From positions 1-60,718 of the forward strand of contig JAHBWD010000054.1 of the NCBI GenBank assembly GCA_019637175.1: a stretch of 60,718 bases of DNA, given 5' to 3'. The DNA comes from Labilithrix sp. Its GTDB lineage: Bacteria; Myxococcota_A; Polyangia; Polyangiales; Polyangiaceae. Positions 44,930-53,776 of this stretch are shown in pieces. Positions within the stretch are counted from its first letter, which is position 1. Every line of letters starts with the position of its first letter. The notes beneath the pieces were generated by a model. The model made no database searches and was not told the origin of the DNA. It saw nothing but the letters and a program-made list of their open reading frames with translations. The position numbers and the translations under genes are program-made.

Positions 44930-46042
44930 ATGTCCCTGAAGATCGATCAAGACCACTCGCGTTTCCGCGCGATCGTCCGCGGCAAGATTCGGCAGAACCT
45001 GCGGAAGTACATCTCGCAAGGGGAGATGATCGGCCGCAAAGGCAAAGATCTCGTCTCCATCCCGATCCCGCAGATCGACATCCCTCGCTTTAGATTCGGC
45101 GACAAGCAACAAGGTGGCGCTGGGCAGGGCGACGGCGAGCCGGGCGACCCCGTCGGCGGCGAGCAAGGCGAGGAGGGGGGCGAGGGAAAGCAAGCCGGGC
45201 AGGGGGCCGGCGAGCACGCGCTCGAGGTCGACGTCACGCTGGATGAGCTCGCCGCCATCCTCGGAGAAGAGCTGGAGCTTCCCGACATCCAAGACAAGGG
45301 CAAGAGCAAGATCATCAACGCGAAGGATCGCTACACGGGCATCCGCAGGGTGGGCCCGGAGTCGCTCCGGCACTTTCGCCGCACCTACCGCGAGGCGCTC
45401 AAGCGTCAGATCTCGATGGGCAGCTACTCGCCCGACAAGCCCGTCGTCGTCCCGATCCCCGACGATCGCCGCTACAGGAGCTGGAAGACGGAGGCCGAGC
45501 CCGTCGCCAACGCCGTCATCATCTACATGATGGACGTGTCGGGCTCGATGGGCGACGAGCAGAAGGAGATCGTCCGCATCGAGAGCTTCTGGATCGATAC
45601 GTGGCTCCAGAAGCAATACAAAGGCCTCGAGAGCCGCTACATCATCCACGACGCGGTGGCGCGCGAGGTCGATCGCGAGACGTTCTTCCACACGCGCGAG
45701 TCGGGCGGCACGATGATCTCGAGCGCGTACAAGCTCTGCTCGCAGCTCGTCGACGACCACTATCCGCCCGAGGAGTGGAACATCTATCCGTTCCACTTCT
45801 CCGACGGCGACAACTGGTCGATGGACGACACGCTCGCGTGCGTCGACATCCTCAAGCAGAAGCTCCTGCCGCGCGTGAACATGTTCGCGTACGGGCAGGT
45901 CGAGAGCCCCTACGGCTCCGGTCAGTTCATCAAGGATCTGCGGGAGCACTTCGCGAAAGACGAGCGCGTGATCACGAGCGAGATCCGTGACAAGGACGCG
46001 ATCGTGAGCAGCATCAAGGAGTTCCTCGGCAAGGGCGCCTGA
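44930..46042 (+). CDS. DUF444/UPF0229 family protein (YeaH/YhbH-like) with VWA domain
   Basis: A 370-residue protein. The N-terminus KIDQDHSRFRAIVRGKIRQNLRKYISQGEMIGRKG and VSIPIPQIDIPRFRFG are hallmarks of the YeaH/YhbH family. A Gly/Glu-rich linker (about residues 60-90) is followed by IYMMDVSGSMGDEQK, the VWA MIDAS motif, then FHTRESGGTMISSAYKL and YPFHFSDGDNWS. In many bacteria this gene forms a group with prkA (serine kinase) and spoVR. Here spoVR is 4.5 kb downstream and prkA is not seen in the window. It probably acts with SpoVR in stress or development. Start at ATG 44930. Confidence 0.9.
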   Translation: MSLKIDQDHSRFRAIVRGKIRQNLRKYISQGEMIGRKGKDLVSIPIPQIDIPRFRFGDKQQGGAGQGDGEPGDPVGGEQGEEGGEGKQAGQGAGEHALEVDVTLDELAAILGEELELPDIQDKGKSKIINAKDRYTGIRRVGPESLRHFRRTYREALKRQISMGSYSPDKPVVVPIPDDRRYRSWKTEAEPVANAVIIYMMDVSGSMGDEQKEIVRIESFWIDTWLQKQYKGLESRYIIHDAVAREVDRETFFHTRESGGTMISSAYKLCSQLVDDHYPPEEWNIYPFHFSDGDNWSMDDTLACVDILKQKLLPRVNMFAYGQVESPYGSGQFIKDLREHFAKDERVITSEIRDKDAIVSSIKEFLGKGA

Positions 46043-46044
46043 CG

Positions 46045-47163
46045 ATGAGGCGCGCGCTCGCGGCCGCTCTCATCTCGCTCTCGGCGTGCACGCTCTTCGT
46101 GAAGACGAGCGATCTCTCCGGGGGCGTCGATCCGGTCGACGGCGGGGGCGCGTTCGACGCCGCCGACGTGCTCGACGCTCCGAGCGGACCTTGGGTCGAT
46201 CCCGCGTGGGCCGCGCGGCGCGCGCTCGAGACGAGCCCGTCGAAGGTCACCGGCGAGCAGAGTGACTTTCCGGTGCTCGTCGATCTCACGACGCTCGAAG
46301 GCGCGACGCCGCTGCGCGCCGACGGGCGCGACGTCCGCTTCACCGCCGCCGACGGAGTCACGCCGCTCCCCCACGAGCTCGCGTCGCCACGGCTCGCGTG
46401 GGTCCGTCTCCCTGCGTTGACCGATCGCGCGGGCGCGCGGTTCTACGCCTACTACGGCAGTGACGCGGAGGCGCCGGCGGACGTCGTCGCGACATGGACC
46501 GGCCGCTACGACGGCGTCTGGCACCTCGACGAAGCGGCGCCTTCGGTCTATCGCGACTCGACCTCGAACGCCTTCGCCGGCACCTCGTTGGACGTCACCG
46601 CGGCGACCGGTCAGGTCGCCGGGGCCCAAGGATTCGCCGGCTCGCAGCGTCTCCTCCTCGGCGTCGGCGCGGCGCTCGACATGAAGGACGCCTACACGAT
46701 CTCCGCCTGGGTGAACCCCGACGCGACGAGCAACAGCATCGTCATGGACGGCGACATCGGCCTCGCGGTCACGATCCGGTTCAACGGAGGATCGATCCAA
46801 GGGATCGCGTACGCCGGGTGCAGCAGCCCGAGCTGGCCGGAGTACGACGTCACGAGCCCGAAGAGCCCGCCGGCCGGCGCGTGGGTCCACCTCGCGCTCG
46901 TCACGAGCGGCGTGACGGCGTCGCTGTTCATCGACGGCGAGCCCGCGGGGAGCGAGACGTTCGCGGCGACGGAGCTCTCGGGGAGCTACGGCGGCTTGAG
47001 CCTCGGGCGTCCGCGCTGCAACAACTCCGGCTTCCGCGGAAGGATCGACGAGGTGCGCCTGACCAAGCGCGTGCTCGATCGGAGCTGGCTGCGCACCGAG
47101 GTCGAGAACCAGCGCGACCCGCGCGCGTTCGTGACCGCGCTCGCCGAAGAGAAGAGGCCGTGA
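46045..47163 (+). CDS. DUF2341/LamG-domain predicted lipoprotein
   Basis: A 372-residue protein starting 2 bp after the DUF444 stop. Signal ALISLSAC is a lipobox, followed by a DGGGAFDAAD stalk. The DUF2341 region reads KVTGEQSDFPVLVDLT, FTAADGVTPLPHEL and ARFYAYYGSDAEAP. The LamG/concanavalin-like region reads YTISAWVNPDATSN, GAWVHLALVTSGVTASLFIDG and FRGRIDEVRLTKRVL. Such proteins are surface carbohydrate or glycoprotein binders. The final GTGA overlaps the next gene. Confidence 0.78.
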   Translation: MRRALAAALISLSACTLFVKTSDLSGGVDPVDGGGAFDAADVLDAPSGPWVDPAWAARRALETSPSKVTGEQSDFPVLVDLTTLEGATPLRADGRDVRFTAADGVTPLPHELASPRLAWVRLPALTDRAGARFYAYYGSDAEAPADVVATWTGRYDGVWHLDEAAPSVYRDSTSNAFAGTSLDVTAATGQVAGAQGFAGSQRLLLGVGAALDMKDAYTISAWVNPDATSNSIVMDGDIGLAVTIRFNGGSIQGIAYAGCSSPSWPEYDVTSPKSPPAGAWVHLALVTSGVTASLFIDGEPAGSETFAATELSGSYGGLSLGRPRCNNSGFRGRIDEVRLTKRVLDRSWLRTEVENQRDPRAFVTALAEEKRP

Positions 47164-48206
47164 GCGCGCGCGCGATCGTCTTCGCGTGCGTCGCGGCGAC
47201 CGCGGCGTGCGCGAGCCCGAAGACGCCCGTCGCCGAGATCGACGTCGGTCCGCCGGTCGTGATGCTCACGCCGGAAGACGCGCCGATCGCGCTGCGACGG
47301 AGCGTCGTCGCCGATCTCTACTTCTGGCTGCGCACGAAGGTGCTCGAGGGAGAGGCGCCTCCGGCGTTCGCCGAGGCCTACGCGGCGATGCACGATCTGC
47401 GGAGCGATCTCGCGGCCGATCCGACGGCGTGGGAGGATCTGGAGGTCCCGCTCGGCGCGGTGAGCTCCGCGGCGGAGCTCGTCGCCATCTACGGCGAGCT
47501 TCCGGAGAAGAAGGACGTCGGCGGCCGCCCCGTCTCGCTCCGCAAAGACGCGCTGCGGCTCGCGCGCGCGATGGCCGGTGTCGAGGCGGCGTTCCGGCGC
47601 GGACCTCACCGCGAGCACGAAGCCGAGATCGCGCGCGCGGCTCGCGATCTCTCGCAGCGCCTCCTGCCCCACGAGGCGCGCATCCTCCGCGCGATCGAGT
47701 CCGACATGGCGATCTCGCTCCTCGTCGACGGCGAGCGCGCGAGCCGGCCGATCGTCGTCACGCTCGTCGGCGACGCGCCTTATCCCGGCATCTTCGCGGC
47801 CGACGCGCGCGGGCGCGTGATGGCGAGCTTCGTCCGTGTGAAGGGCCTCGACGGCAACGCGCTCGTCGAGACCGTCCTCCACGAGTCGCTCCACGCGATG
47901 GACGAAATGACCGTGCGCGAGTCGTCGACCGCGATGAACATGCTCCGCGCGGCGCTCGAGCGGCGCGGGCTCGGCGAGGGCGATTCGAACGTCGAGATGG
48001 CCGTGAACACGGTCACGTTCGCCGAGGCCGCGAGCCTCGTGAAGCGGTTCGTCGATCCGGCGCATCGACCGCTCGGCGAGAGCGGGTTCTACACGCTCTA
48101 TCCGCCCGCGCCCGCGATCGTCGAAGCGTGGTCGCGTCGCGTCGACGACGGCGAAGCGCTCGATCACACCGCCGACGCGATCGCGGCCGCGGTGACCTCA
48201 CCCTGA
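47160..48206 (+). CDS. Predicted lipoprotein with HExxH zincin motif
   Basis: A 348-residue protein with a lipoprotein signal ending in ATAAC. Near residue 240 it has ALVETVLHESLHAMDEMTV, where HESLH matches HExxH and a downstream Glu could be the third ligand. Adjoining helices and ISLLVDGERASRPIVVTLVG suggest a small gluzincin-like fold. Whether it is an active protease is inference. GTG at 47160 overlaps the previous gene's end. Its stop overlaps the end of the convergent gene by 9 bp. Confidence 0.65.
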   Translation: MSARAIVFACVAATAACASPKTPVAEIDVGPPVVMLTPEDAPIALRRSVVADLYFWLRTKVLEGEAPPAFAEAYAAMHDLRSDLAADPTAWEDLEVPLGAVSSAAELVAIYGELPEKKDVGGRPVSLRKDALRLARAMAGVEAAFRRGPHREHEAEIARAARDLSQRLLPHEARILRAIESDMAISLLVDGERASRPIVVTLVGDAPYPGIFAADARGRVMASFVRVKGLDGNALVETVLHESLHAMDEMTVRESSTAMNMLRAALERRGLGEGDSNVEMAVNTVTFAEAASLVKRFVDPAHRPLGESGFYTLYPPAPAIVEAWSRRVDDGEALDHTADAIAAAVTSP

Positions 48207-48596
48207 CGTCGCCCGCGCGCACTGGATCAGGATGGCGCCGCGCTCGCGGCTGTACATCCCGCGATCCCAGTCTTCCTGCGGGGGGAGCTGCCTCACGGCG
48301 GCGCCTGCCGGCGGACCTTGCCGAGGCGCCGAGGGCTCTTCGGCGTAGTCGCGGTTGTCGGAGGACGACCCCGAGAAGGGCTCGTGGACGCTCGCGTTGC
48401 GCGTGAAGTAGTAGCCGTTGGGACAGAGCTTCTGCGCCGTGCGGTAGCAGTGCTTGTCGAGGTGACGACACGACAGCCGCTTCCACTCGCTTCCGTCGCT
48501 CGAGCGCACGTCGTCGACGCGGACGCGATGACAAGCGGCGGTGGCGATCCCGAAGACGCCGACGATGGTGAACGCGAGGAGGCTTCCGAGGCGCAT
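48198..48596 (-). CDS. Small predicted lipoprotein
   Basis: A 132-residue protein starting at ATG 48596: FTIVGVFGIATAAC is a signal with lipobox. The rest contains Cys pairs (LSCRHLDKHCYRTAQKLCPNGYYF) and a Pro/Gln-rich tail. A longer start further upstream would spoil the signal. Function unknown. Convergent with the zincin-like gene. Confidence 0.58.
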   Translation of the reverse strand: MRLGSLLAFTIVGVFGIATAACHRVRVDDVRSSDGSEWKRLSCRHLDKHCYRTAQKLCPNGYYFTRNASVHEPFSGSSSDNRDYAEEPSAPRQGPPAGAAVRQLPPQEDWDRGMYSRERGAILIQCARATSG

Positions 48597-48741
48597 CGAC
48601 GTGGCAATCTGCAACCGCGGTGCCGACGTAGGGTCGAACATTTTCAGTGACTTGCACGCGCGGGGAGGGGAGGCGTGAACGCCCGGCTCCTGCCGGCGTG
48701 AACCACCGGAATGCGTCTCGCGCGCGCGGCGTTCGCCGACG

Positions 48742-49335
48742 ATGACCGCGGAAGAGGCCTGGGCTCGCTGGTCTCGCCCCACGAGGGTCCGCGCGATCGG
48801 CGTCTTCGCCACGGCGTTCGGCCTCGCGTGCGCGCTCCCTCACGCGCTCCGCGGGGCGATCGCGTCGATCGAGAGCGCCCGCCTTTGCAGCGAGTGCATC
48901 TGCACGCACGCGACGCACGCGACCGCCGTGGTCTTCCAGCTCGTCGTCGTCGTGGATCTGTTCGCGGTCGCGGCGCTCGTCGCCGCGCGCGGGCTCTACC
49001 GCGAGCGAGCGAGCCAGGCCGCGCGGCGCTTCGACGTCGTGCCCCGCGCGCTCTCCGACCACGCGCTCTTCGTCGGCGCGGCCGCGCTCTTCGTCGCGCT
49101 CGCAGGATCCCTGACCGTCGCGCTCCTGCTCGCGGGCGTCGCCGTGAACCTGCGCCTCGACGCGTTCGTCGCCGCGCGCCGACGGAAGAGGTTCGTCGAC
49201 GCCGTGCTCGTCGGTCAGGAGCCGCGCTGGTCGATCGACTCCGCGTTCGGACGCCGCGTCCTCTTCATGGCCGAGCCTCCACCGGCGAGCCCCTATCGAA
49301 CGCCGATCCGCAGACATCCCGTCGCCGTTCTGTAG
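48742..49335 (+). CDS. Hypothetical membrane protein
   Basis: A 197-residue protein with three hydrophobic helices (AIGVFATAFGLACALPHAL, AVVFQLVVVVDLFAVAALVAA and ALFVGAAALFVALAGSLTVALLLAGV). A CSECICTH motif lies between the first two, likely periplasmic and disulfide- or metal-binding. The C-terminal tail is basic and cytoplasmic. No family recognised. Confidence 0.58.
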   Translation: MTAEEAWARWSRPTRVRAIGVFATAFGLACALPHALRGAIASIESARLCSECICTHATHATAVVFQLVVVVDLFAVAALVAARGLYRERASQAARRFDVVPRALSDHALFVGAAALFVALAGSLTVALLLAGVAVNLRLDAFVAARRRKRFVDAVLVGQEPRWSIDSAFGRRVLFMAEPPPASPYRTPIRRHPVAVL

Positions 49336-49357
49336 ACCTCCTCTATGATGCGCGCGC

Positions 49358-50554
49358 ATGGCCGAGGGCGATCGGAAGATCCCGCGCATCGTTCGCAGCC
49401 TCGGCTGGGTCTCGTTCTTCACCGACGCGTCGAGCGAGATGATCTATCCGCTCCTCCCGGCGCTCCTGAAGTCGTTCGGCGCCGCGCCGATCTGGCTCGG
49501 CGCGATGGAGGGCGTCGCCGAGGCGGTGAGCGCGTTCATGAAGTGGCGCATCGGGCCCGTGGTCGATCGCGCGCCGCGCAAGAAGCCGATCATCGTCGCC
49601 GGCTACGCGCTCGCGAACCTCTGCCGTCCGCTCATCGCGTTCACCACCGCGGGCCTGCACGTCGTCTTCCTCCGCTCGCTCGATCGGATCGGCAAGGGCA
49701 TCCGCGGCGTCCCGCGCGACGCGCTCTTGGCGGAGTCGGTGCCCGCGAAGTCGCTCGCGACCGCGTTCGCGTTCCATCGCATGATGGACAACGCGGGCTC
49801 CGTCCTCGGGCCCATCCTCGCGTTCGCGCTCCTCCGCGCGCTCGAGCTGCCGCTCCGCGTCGTCATCCTCCTCTCGATCGTCCCCGGCCTGCTCTCGCTC
49901 GCCGTGCTCGTGCTCGGCGTCGAAGAGCCCGCGGCTCCTCGTGACGACGCGCCCGCAGCCCCACGCGAGGCCGCGCCCGTGGCGTTCGCGCCCGCGCTCC
50001 GGCGATATCTCTTCGTGCTCACGCTCTTCACCTTCGGCGCCTCCGCCGACTCCTTCCTGCTCCTTCGCGCGCTCGATCTGCACTTCCCCGAGGCCTGGCT
50101 GCCTCTGCTCTGGCTGACCCTCGCGGCCGCCAAGGCCGCGTCGAACATGCCGGGCGGCTGGCTCGCCGATCGCTTCGGCCGGCGCCGCACGCTCGTCGTC
50201 GCGTGGCTCTTGTATGCCGCGTTCTACGCGGCGATGCCGCACGTCAGCTCACCCATGCTCTTCGCCGCGCTCGTGGTCGGCTACGGCGCCTACTACGGCC
50301 TCGCCGAGGGCACCGAGCGCGCGATCCTCGTCGAGCACGCGCCCGTCGCGATCCGCGGCCGCGCCTTCGCCGCGATGCACGCGCTCACCGGCTTCGCGGT
50401 CCTCCCGGCGAACCTGATCTTCGGCTTCCTCTACACGCGCGACGTGAAGCTCGCGTTCACCGTCAGCGCGGCCTGCGCCGCCCTGGCGGCGGTGCTCATG
50501 GTGGCGCTCGTCGGCCCCCCGCGACCGGAAAAAAACGCTACGCTGTCCGAATGA
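49358..50554 (+). CDS. MFS transporter
   Basis: A 398-residue, about 12-helix major facilitator protein. WVSFFTDASSEMIYPLLPALLK is the usual N-terminal helix of this group; RSLDRIGKGIRGVPRDALLAE is the conserved loop; GGWLADRFGRRRTLVVAW is a second-half motif A. Its substrate is unknown; relatives are annotated as putative multidrug or permease types. The GTGTCCGA-ATGA end overlaps the spoVR ATG by 4 bp, so transport gene and spoVR are coupled. Confidence 0.85.
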   Translation: MAEGDRKIPRIVRSLGWVSFFTDASSEMIYPLLPALLKSFGAAPIWLGAMEGVAEAVSAFMKWRIGPVVDRAPRKKPIIVAGYALANLCRPLIAFTTAGLHVVFLRSLDRIGKGIRGVPRDALLAESVPAKSLATAFAFHRMMDNAGSVLGPILAFALLRALELPLRVVILLSIVPGLLSLAVLVLGVEEPAAPRDDAPAAPREAAPVAFAPALRRYLFVLTLFTFGASADSFLLLRALDLHFPEAWLPLLWLTLAAAKAASNMPGGWLADRFGRRRTLVVAWLLYAAFYAAMPHVSSPMLFAALVVGYGAYYGLAEGTERAILVEHAPVAIRGRAFAAMHALTGFAVLPANLIFGFLYTRDVKLAFTVSAACAALAAVLMVALVGPPRPEKNATLSE

Positions 50555-53310
50555 GCGAGTTTGCGCTGAAGACGGCGCTCCCGCAGTACCTGACCCGCGA
50601 GCAGGAGAGGATCGAGAAGATCGCGGCCGCCGAGGGCCTCGACTTCTTCCCGACCGTCTTCGAGATCCTGACGTACGACCAGATGAACGAGATCGCGGCG
50701 TACGGCGGCTTCCCGAACCGCTACCCGCACTGGCGCTACGGCATGGAGTACGAGCGCCTCGCGAAGAGCTACGAGTACGGCCTCTCGAAGATCTACGAGA
50801 TGGTCATCAACAACAACCCCTCGTACGCGTACCTGCTCGAGGGCAACTCGCTCACCGATCAGAAGCTCGTCATGGCCCACGTGTACGGGCACGTCGACTT
50901 CTTCAAGAACAACTTCTGCTTCCGCTCGACCGATCTCGACACCGGCGGCCGCACCACCAACCCCGGGCAGCGCCCGAAGAACTACGATCCCAACCGCCGC
51001 TGGATCGACAAGATGGCGAACCACGGCTCGCGCGTGCGCCGCCACGTCGCGCGTCACGGCATCAACAAGGTCGAAGACTTCATCGACCAGTGCCTCAGCC
51101 TCGAGAACCTCATCGATCCGCACGCGGCCTTCAGCGGCAAGCACCCGGTCAAGGATCCCGACGAAGAGGAGAAGGCGACCGAGATCCCGCGCCTCCGCGC
51201 GAAGGATTACATGGAGTCGTTCATCAACCCCGAGGAGTACCTCGAGGAGCAGCGCCAGAAGATCCAGGCGGAGAAGGAGCGCGAGAAGAAGTTCCCCGCG
51301 CGTCCCGAGCGCGACGTCCTCAAGTTCTTGATGGATCACGCGCCGCTCGAGCGCTGGGAGCGCGACATCCTCGAGATCATCCGCGAGGAGGCGCTCTACT
51401 TCGTTCCGCAGATGCAGACGAAGGTGATGAACGAAGGCTGGGCCTGCGTCAAAAGTGACACGCTCGTCTTCACGCAGGCCGGCTTGATCCCGATGGAGGC
51501 GGTCGTGGCCGGAGACTCGTCCGTCGTCTCCGACGGCGCGACGCCCCGCCACGTCTACGACCGCAACATCATCCGCGATCACGCGACGGTGAAGCTGCGC
51601 ACGCGGCGCGGCCTCGAGCTCGAAGGCTCGAACAACCACCGGGTGCTGCTCGCCGACGGCCAGTGGCGCCGCCTCGACGCGCTCGCGGTCGGCGACCGCG
51701 TCCTCGTCAGCGGCGGGGCGGGCCTCTGGCCGACGGAGCCGGTGGCGATCGATTGGAGAGCGACGCCTGCGGTCACGCTCGAAGCCGTCGCGGCCGACGC
51801 GGGCGTCTCGGCGTGGACGGTCCTTCGGCACCGCGCCGGAAGGCCGACGCGCAGCGCCGCGCGGATCGACGCGGCGCTCGTTCGCTACGAAGCGCAGGGA
51901 ACGCAAGTGATCCCGGCGCGCGCGATGCGCGACGACATCGCGCTTCCGGCGAGCATGACCGAGCAGCTCGCGGCGTTCCTCGGTTACCTGATCGGCGACG
52001 GCCACATCAGCCTGGTCAAGCGCCATTTCGGCCTCACGACCGGCGACGAGGCGCAGGCGATCGCCTTCGCGAAGTTGGGCGAGGATCTCTTCGGTCTCAC
52101 GCCGCGCATCAAGCCCGACGGCGGTCGCGTCCGCGTCCTCTTCCACGCGCAGCTCGTCTCGCAGTTCTTGATCGAAGCGCTCGGGCTCACGAGCGGGCCG
52201 AGCGCGCCGCAGAAGAGCATTCCGCGCGCCGTGCTGCGGTCGCCCGAGGCCGTCGTGCGGTCGTTCCTCCGGGCGTACTTCGACTGCGACGGTCACGCCG
52301 GGCCTTCGGGCGTCATCCTCTCGACGACGAGCGACGCGCTCGCCGAGCAGACCCAGCTCCTGCTGCTCAACTTCGGCGTCCTGAGCCGCCGGCGTCGCGC
52401 GAAGGACGGCTGCTGGCGCGTGCAGATCCAGGGCGAGTCGGCGGAGGTGTTCTCGCGCCGCGTCGGTTTCGGGCTCGTGCGCAAGCAGCGGGCGCTCGAC
52501 GCGTACGTCACCGATCGTCGCTGGTTCAAGGAGGAGGAGTGGGACGACGAGATCGTCTCCCTCGAGCCTTCGCGCGCCGACGTCTACGACATTTCGGTGC
52601 GTGACACGCATCGTTACGCGGCGGCCGGGCTCGTCAACCACAACTCGTATTGGCACTCGAAGCTCATGACGACGAAGATCTTGGATGCGTCCGAGATCAT
52701 CGACTACGCGGACAACAACGCGGGCGTACTCGCGACGTCGGGCGGACGCTTGAACCCGTACAAGCTCGGCGTCGAGCTCTATCGGAACATCGAGGAGCGC
52801 TGGAACCGCGGGCAGTTCGGCAAGGAGTGGGAGGAGTGCGACGACCTCGACGCGAAGAAGCACTGGAACCTTCGCCTCGATCTCGGCAAGCAGAAGATCT
52901 TCGAGGTGCGCGCGCTCTACAACGACGTCACCTTCATCGACGAGTTCCTCACGCCCGAGTTCTGTCGTGACCACAAGCTCTTCAGCTTCTCGTGGTCGAA
53001 CCGCAACGAGCGCTACGAGATCGAGACGCGCGAGTTCAAGGCGGTCAAGGAGAAGCTCCTCTTCCAGCTCACGAACGCGGGCAACCCGTTCATCTACGTC
53101 GAAGACGCGAACTACGACAACCGCGGCGAGCTGCTGCTCAAGCACGATCACCAGGGCATCGATCTCCGCGCCGACTACGCGCGCGAGGTCATGAAGAGCC
53201 TCGTGCGCGTGTGGAAGCGGCCGGTGAACCTGCTCACGCTCGTCGAGGGCAAGCAGGTGATGATCCGCTTCGACGGACGCGAGCACTCGACAAGGCACAT
53301 GCGGCCCTGA
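50551..53310 (+). CDS. spoVR: SpoVR-family protein interrupted by an intein
   Basis: The host protein is SpoVR (YcgB-like), a stress/sporulation-linked protein that often works with PrkA and YeaH/YhbH. The N-extein (50551-51444, 298 aa) has FPTVFEILTYDQMNEIAAYGG, YPHWRYGMEYE, MAHVYGHVDFFKNN with its paired His, and ends KVMNEGWA. The C-extein (52645-53310, 221 aa) starts SYWHSKLMT, so removing the insert restores NEGWASYWHS. Spliced length would be 519 aa, normal for the family; the precursor is 919 aa. ATG at 50551 overlaps the transporter stop. The N-extein's HxxxH and NEGW/SYWH residues form the family's likely active centre, so splicing is needed for function. Confidence 0.93.
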   Translation: MSEFALKTALPQYLTREQERIEKIAAAEGLDFFPTVFEILTYDQMNEIAAYGGFPNRYPHWRYGMEYERLAKSYEYGLSKIYEMVINNNPSYAYLLEGNSLTDQKLVMAHVYGHVDFFKNNFCFRSTDLDTGGRTTNPGQRPKNYDPNRRWIDKMANHGSRVRRHVARHGINKVEDFIDQCLSLENLIDPHAAFSGKHPVKDPDEEEKATEIPRLRAKDYMESFINPEEYLEEQRQKIQAEKEREKKFPARPERDVLKFLMDHAPLERWERDILEIIREEALYFVPQMQTKVMNEGWACVKSDTLVFTQAGLIPMEAVVAGDSSVVSDGATPRHVYDRNIIRDHATVKLRTRRGLELEGSNNHRVLLADGQWRRLDALAVGDRVLVSGGAGLWPTEPVAIDWRATPAVTLEAVAADAGVSAWTVLRHRAGRPTRSAARIDAALVRYEAQGTQVIPARAMRDDIALPASMTEQLAAFLGYLIGDGHISLVKRHFGLTTGDEAQAIAFAKLGEDLFGLTPRIKPDGGRVRVLFHAQLVSQFLIEALGLTSGPSAPQKSIPRAVLRSPEAVVRSFLRAYFDCDGHAGPSGVILSTTSDALAEQTQLLLLNFGVLSRRRRAKDGCWRVQIQGESAEVFSRRVGFGLVRKQRALDAYVTDRRWFKEEEWDDEIVSLEPSRADVYDISVRDTHRYAAAGLVNHNSYWHSKLMTTKILDASEIIDYADNNAGVLATSGGRLNPYKLGVELYRNIEERWNRGQFGKEWEECDDLDAKKHWNLRLDLGKQKIFEVRALYNDVTFIDEFLTPEFCRDHKLFSFSWSNRNERYEIETREFKAVKEKLLFQLTNAGNPFIYVEDANYDNRGELLLKHDHQGIDLRADYAREVMKSLVRVWKRPVNLLTLVEGKQVMIRFDGREHSTRHMRP
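51445..52644 (+). mobile_element. Intein in SpoVR with LAGLIDADG homing endonuclease (400 aa)
   Basis: The insert is exactly 1200 bp, in frame, from Cys1 (CVKSDTLVFTQAGLIPMEAV, block A) to the terminal HN (block G: LVNHN) before Ser+1. Block B is GLELEGSNNHRVLL with its His; block F is VYDISVRDTHRYAAAGL. Between lie two LAGLIDADG motifs: LAAFLGYLIGDGH (intein residues 175-187) and SFLRAYFDCDGH (273-284), each keeping its acidic residue, so the endonuclease may be active. An HTH-like segment (VTLEAVAADAGVSAWTVL, about 110-127) precedes the endonuclease. Codon use matches the host, suggesting long residence. Self-splicing at Cys1 and Asn400 is inferred from these residues. Confidence 0.93.
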
Positions 53311-53311
53311 C

Positions 53312-53776
53312 ATGGAGGCGTCGGTGAGCGACGAGGGCGAGGGCGAGCAGCGCGGGTTCGTGCGCGACGCGGGCCACTGGCTCTTCAAGCTGTCGCCCGC
53401 GGAGTGGATCCGCGCGGGGCTCGCCGATCTCGAGCGCGCGGAGCGAGCCTACGCCGCGCGCAACGCGCGCGCGGGGCTCGCGGGCGCGCGCCGCGCCGCG
53501 GGCATGGCGCTCAACGGCGCGCTCATCGTCGAGCCGAACGACGCTTGGGGCCGCTCGTACGTCGATCACCTCGCGGCGCTCGCCCGCGATCCCCGCGCGC
53601 CCGAGCGCGTGCGCGAAGCCTGCAGGGAGCTGACCGCACCGACGCTCCCGGGGCCGGGGAGCCTCGTCGCGCTCCGACTCTCGAAAGATTCGTCGAAGGC
53701 CGACGAGCGCGTGCTCGAAGCCGCCCGCGACGTCATCGCCCACGCCTACGCGATCGTGAGGCGTCAAGAGCCATGA
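53312..53776 (+). CDS. HEPN-like helical protein, hypothetical
   Basis: A 154-residue helical protein starting 1 bp after the spoVR stop (an internal GTG at 53324 is an alternative). GHWLFKLSPAEWIRAGLADLERAERAYAARNARAGLAGARRAAGMALNGALIV (landmark pieces) resembles HEPN-type helices: a helical bundle with Arg/Ala-rich repeats. The canonical RxxxxH catalytic motif of HEPN nucleases is not visible. Probably a small partner protein. It overlaps the next gene by 4 bp. Confidence 0.5.
   Translation: MEASVSDEGEGEQRGFVRDAGHWLFKLSPAEWIRAGLADLERAERAYAARNARAGLAGARRAAGMALNGALIVEPNDAWGRSYVDHLAALARDPRAPERVREACRELTAPTLPGPGSLVALRLSKDSSKADERVLEAARDVIAHAYAIVRRQEP

Noticed and set aside
50431..53388. A 985-codon minus-strand open frame
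   Set aside because: Antisense to spoVR and its intein; no motif recognised.
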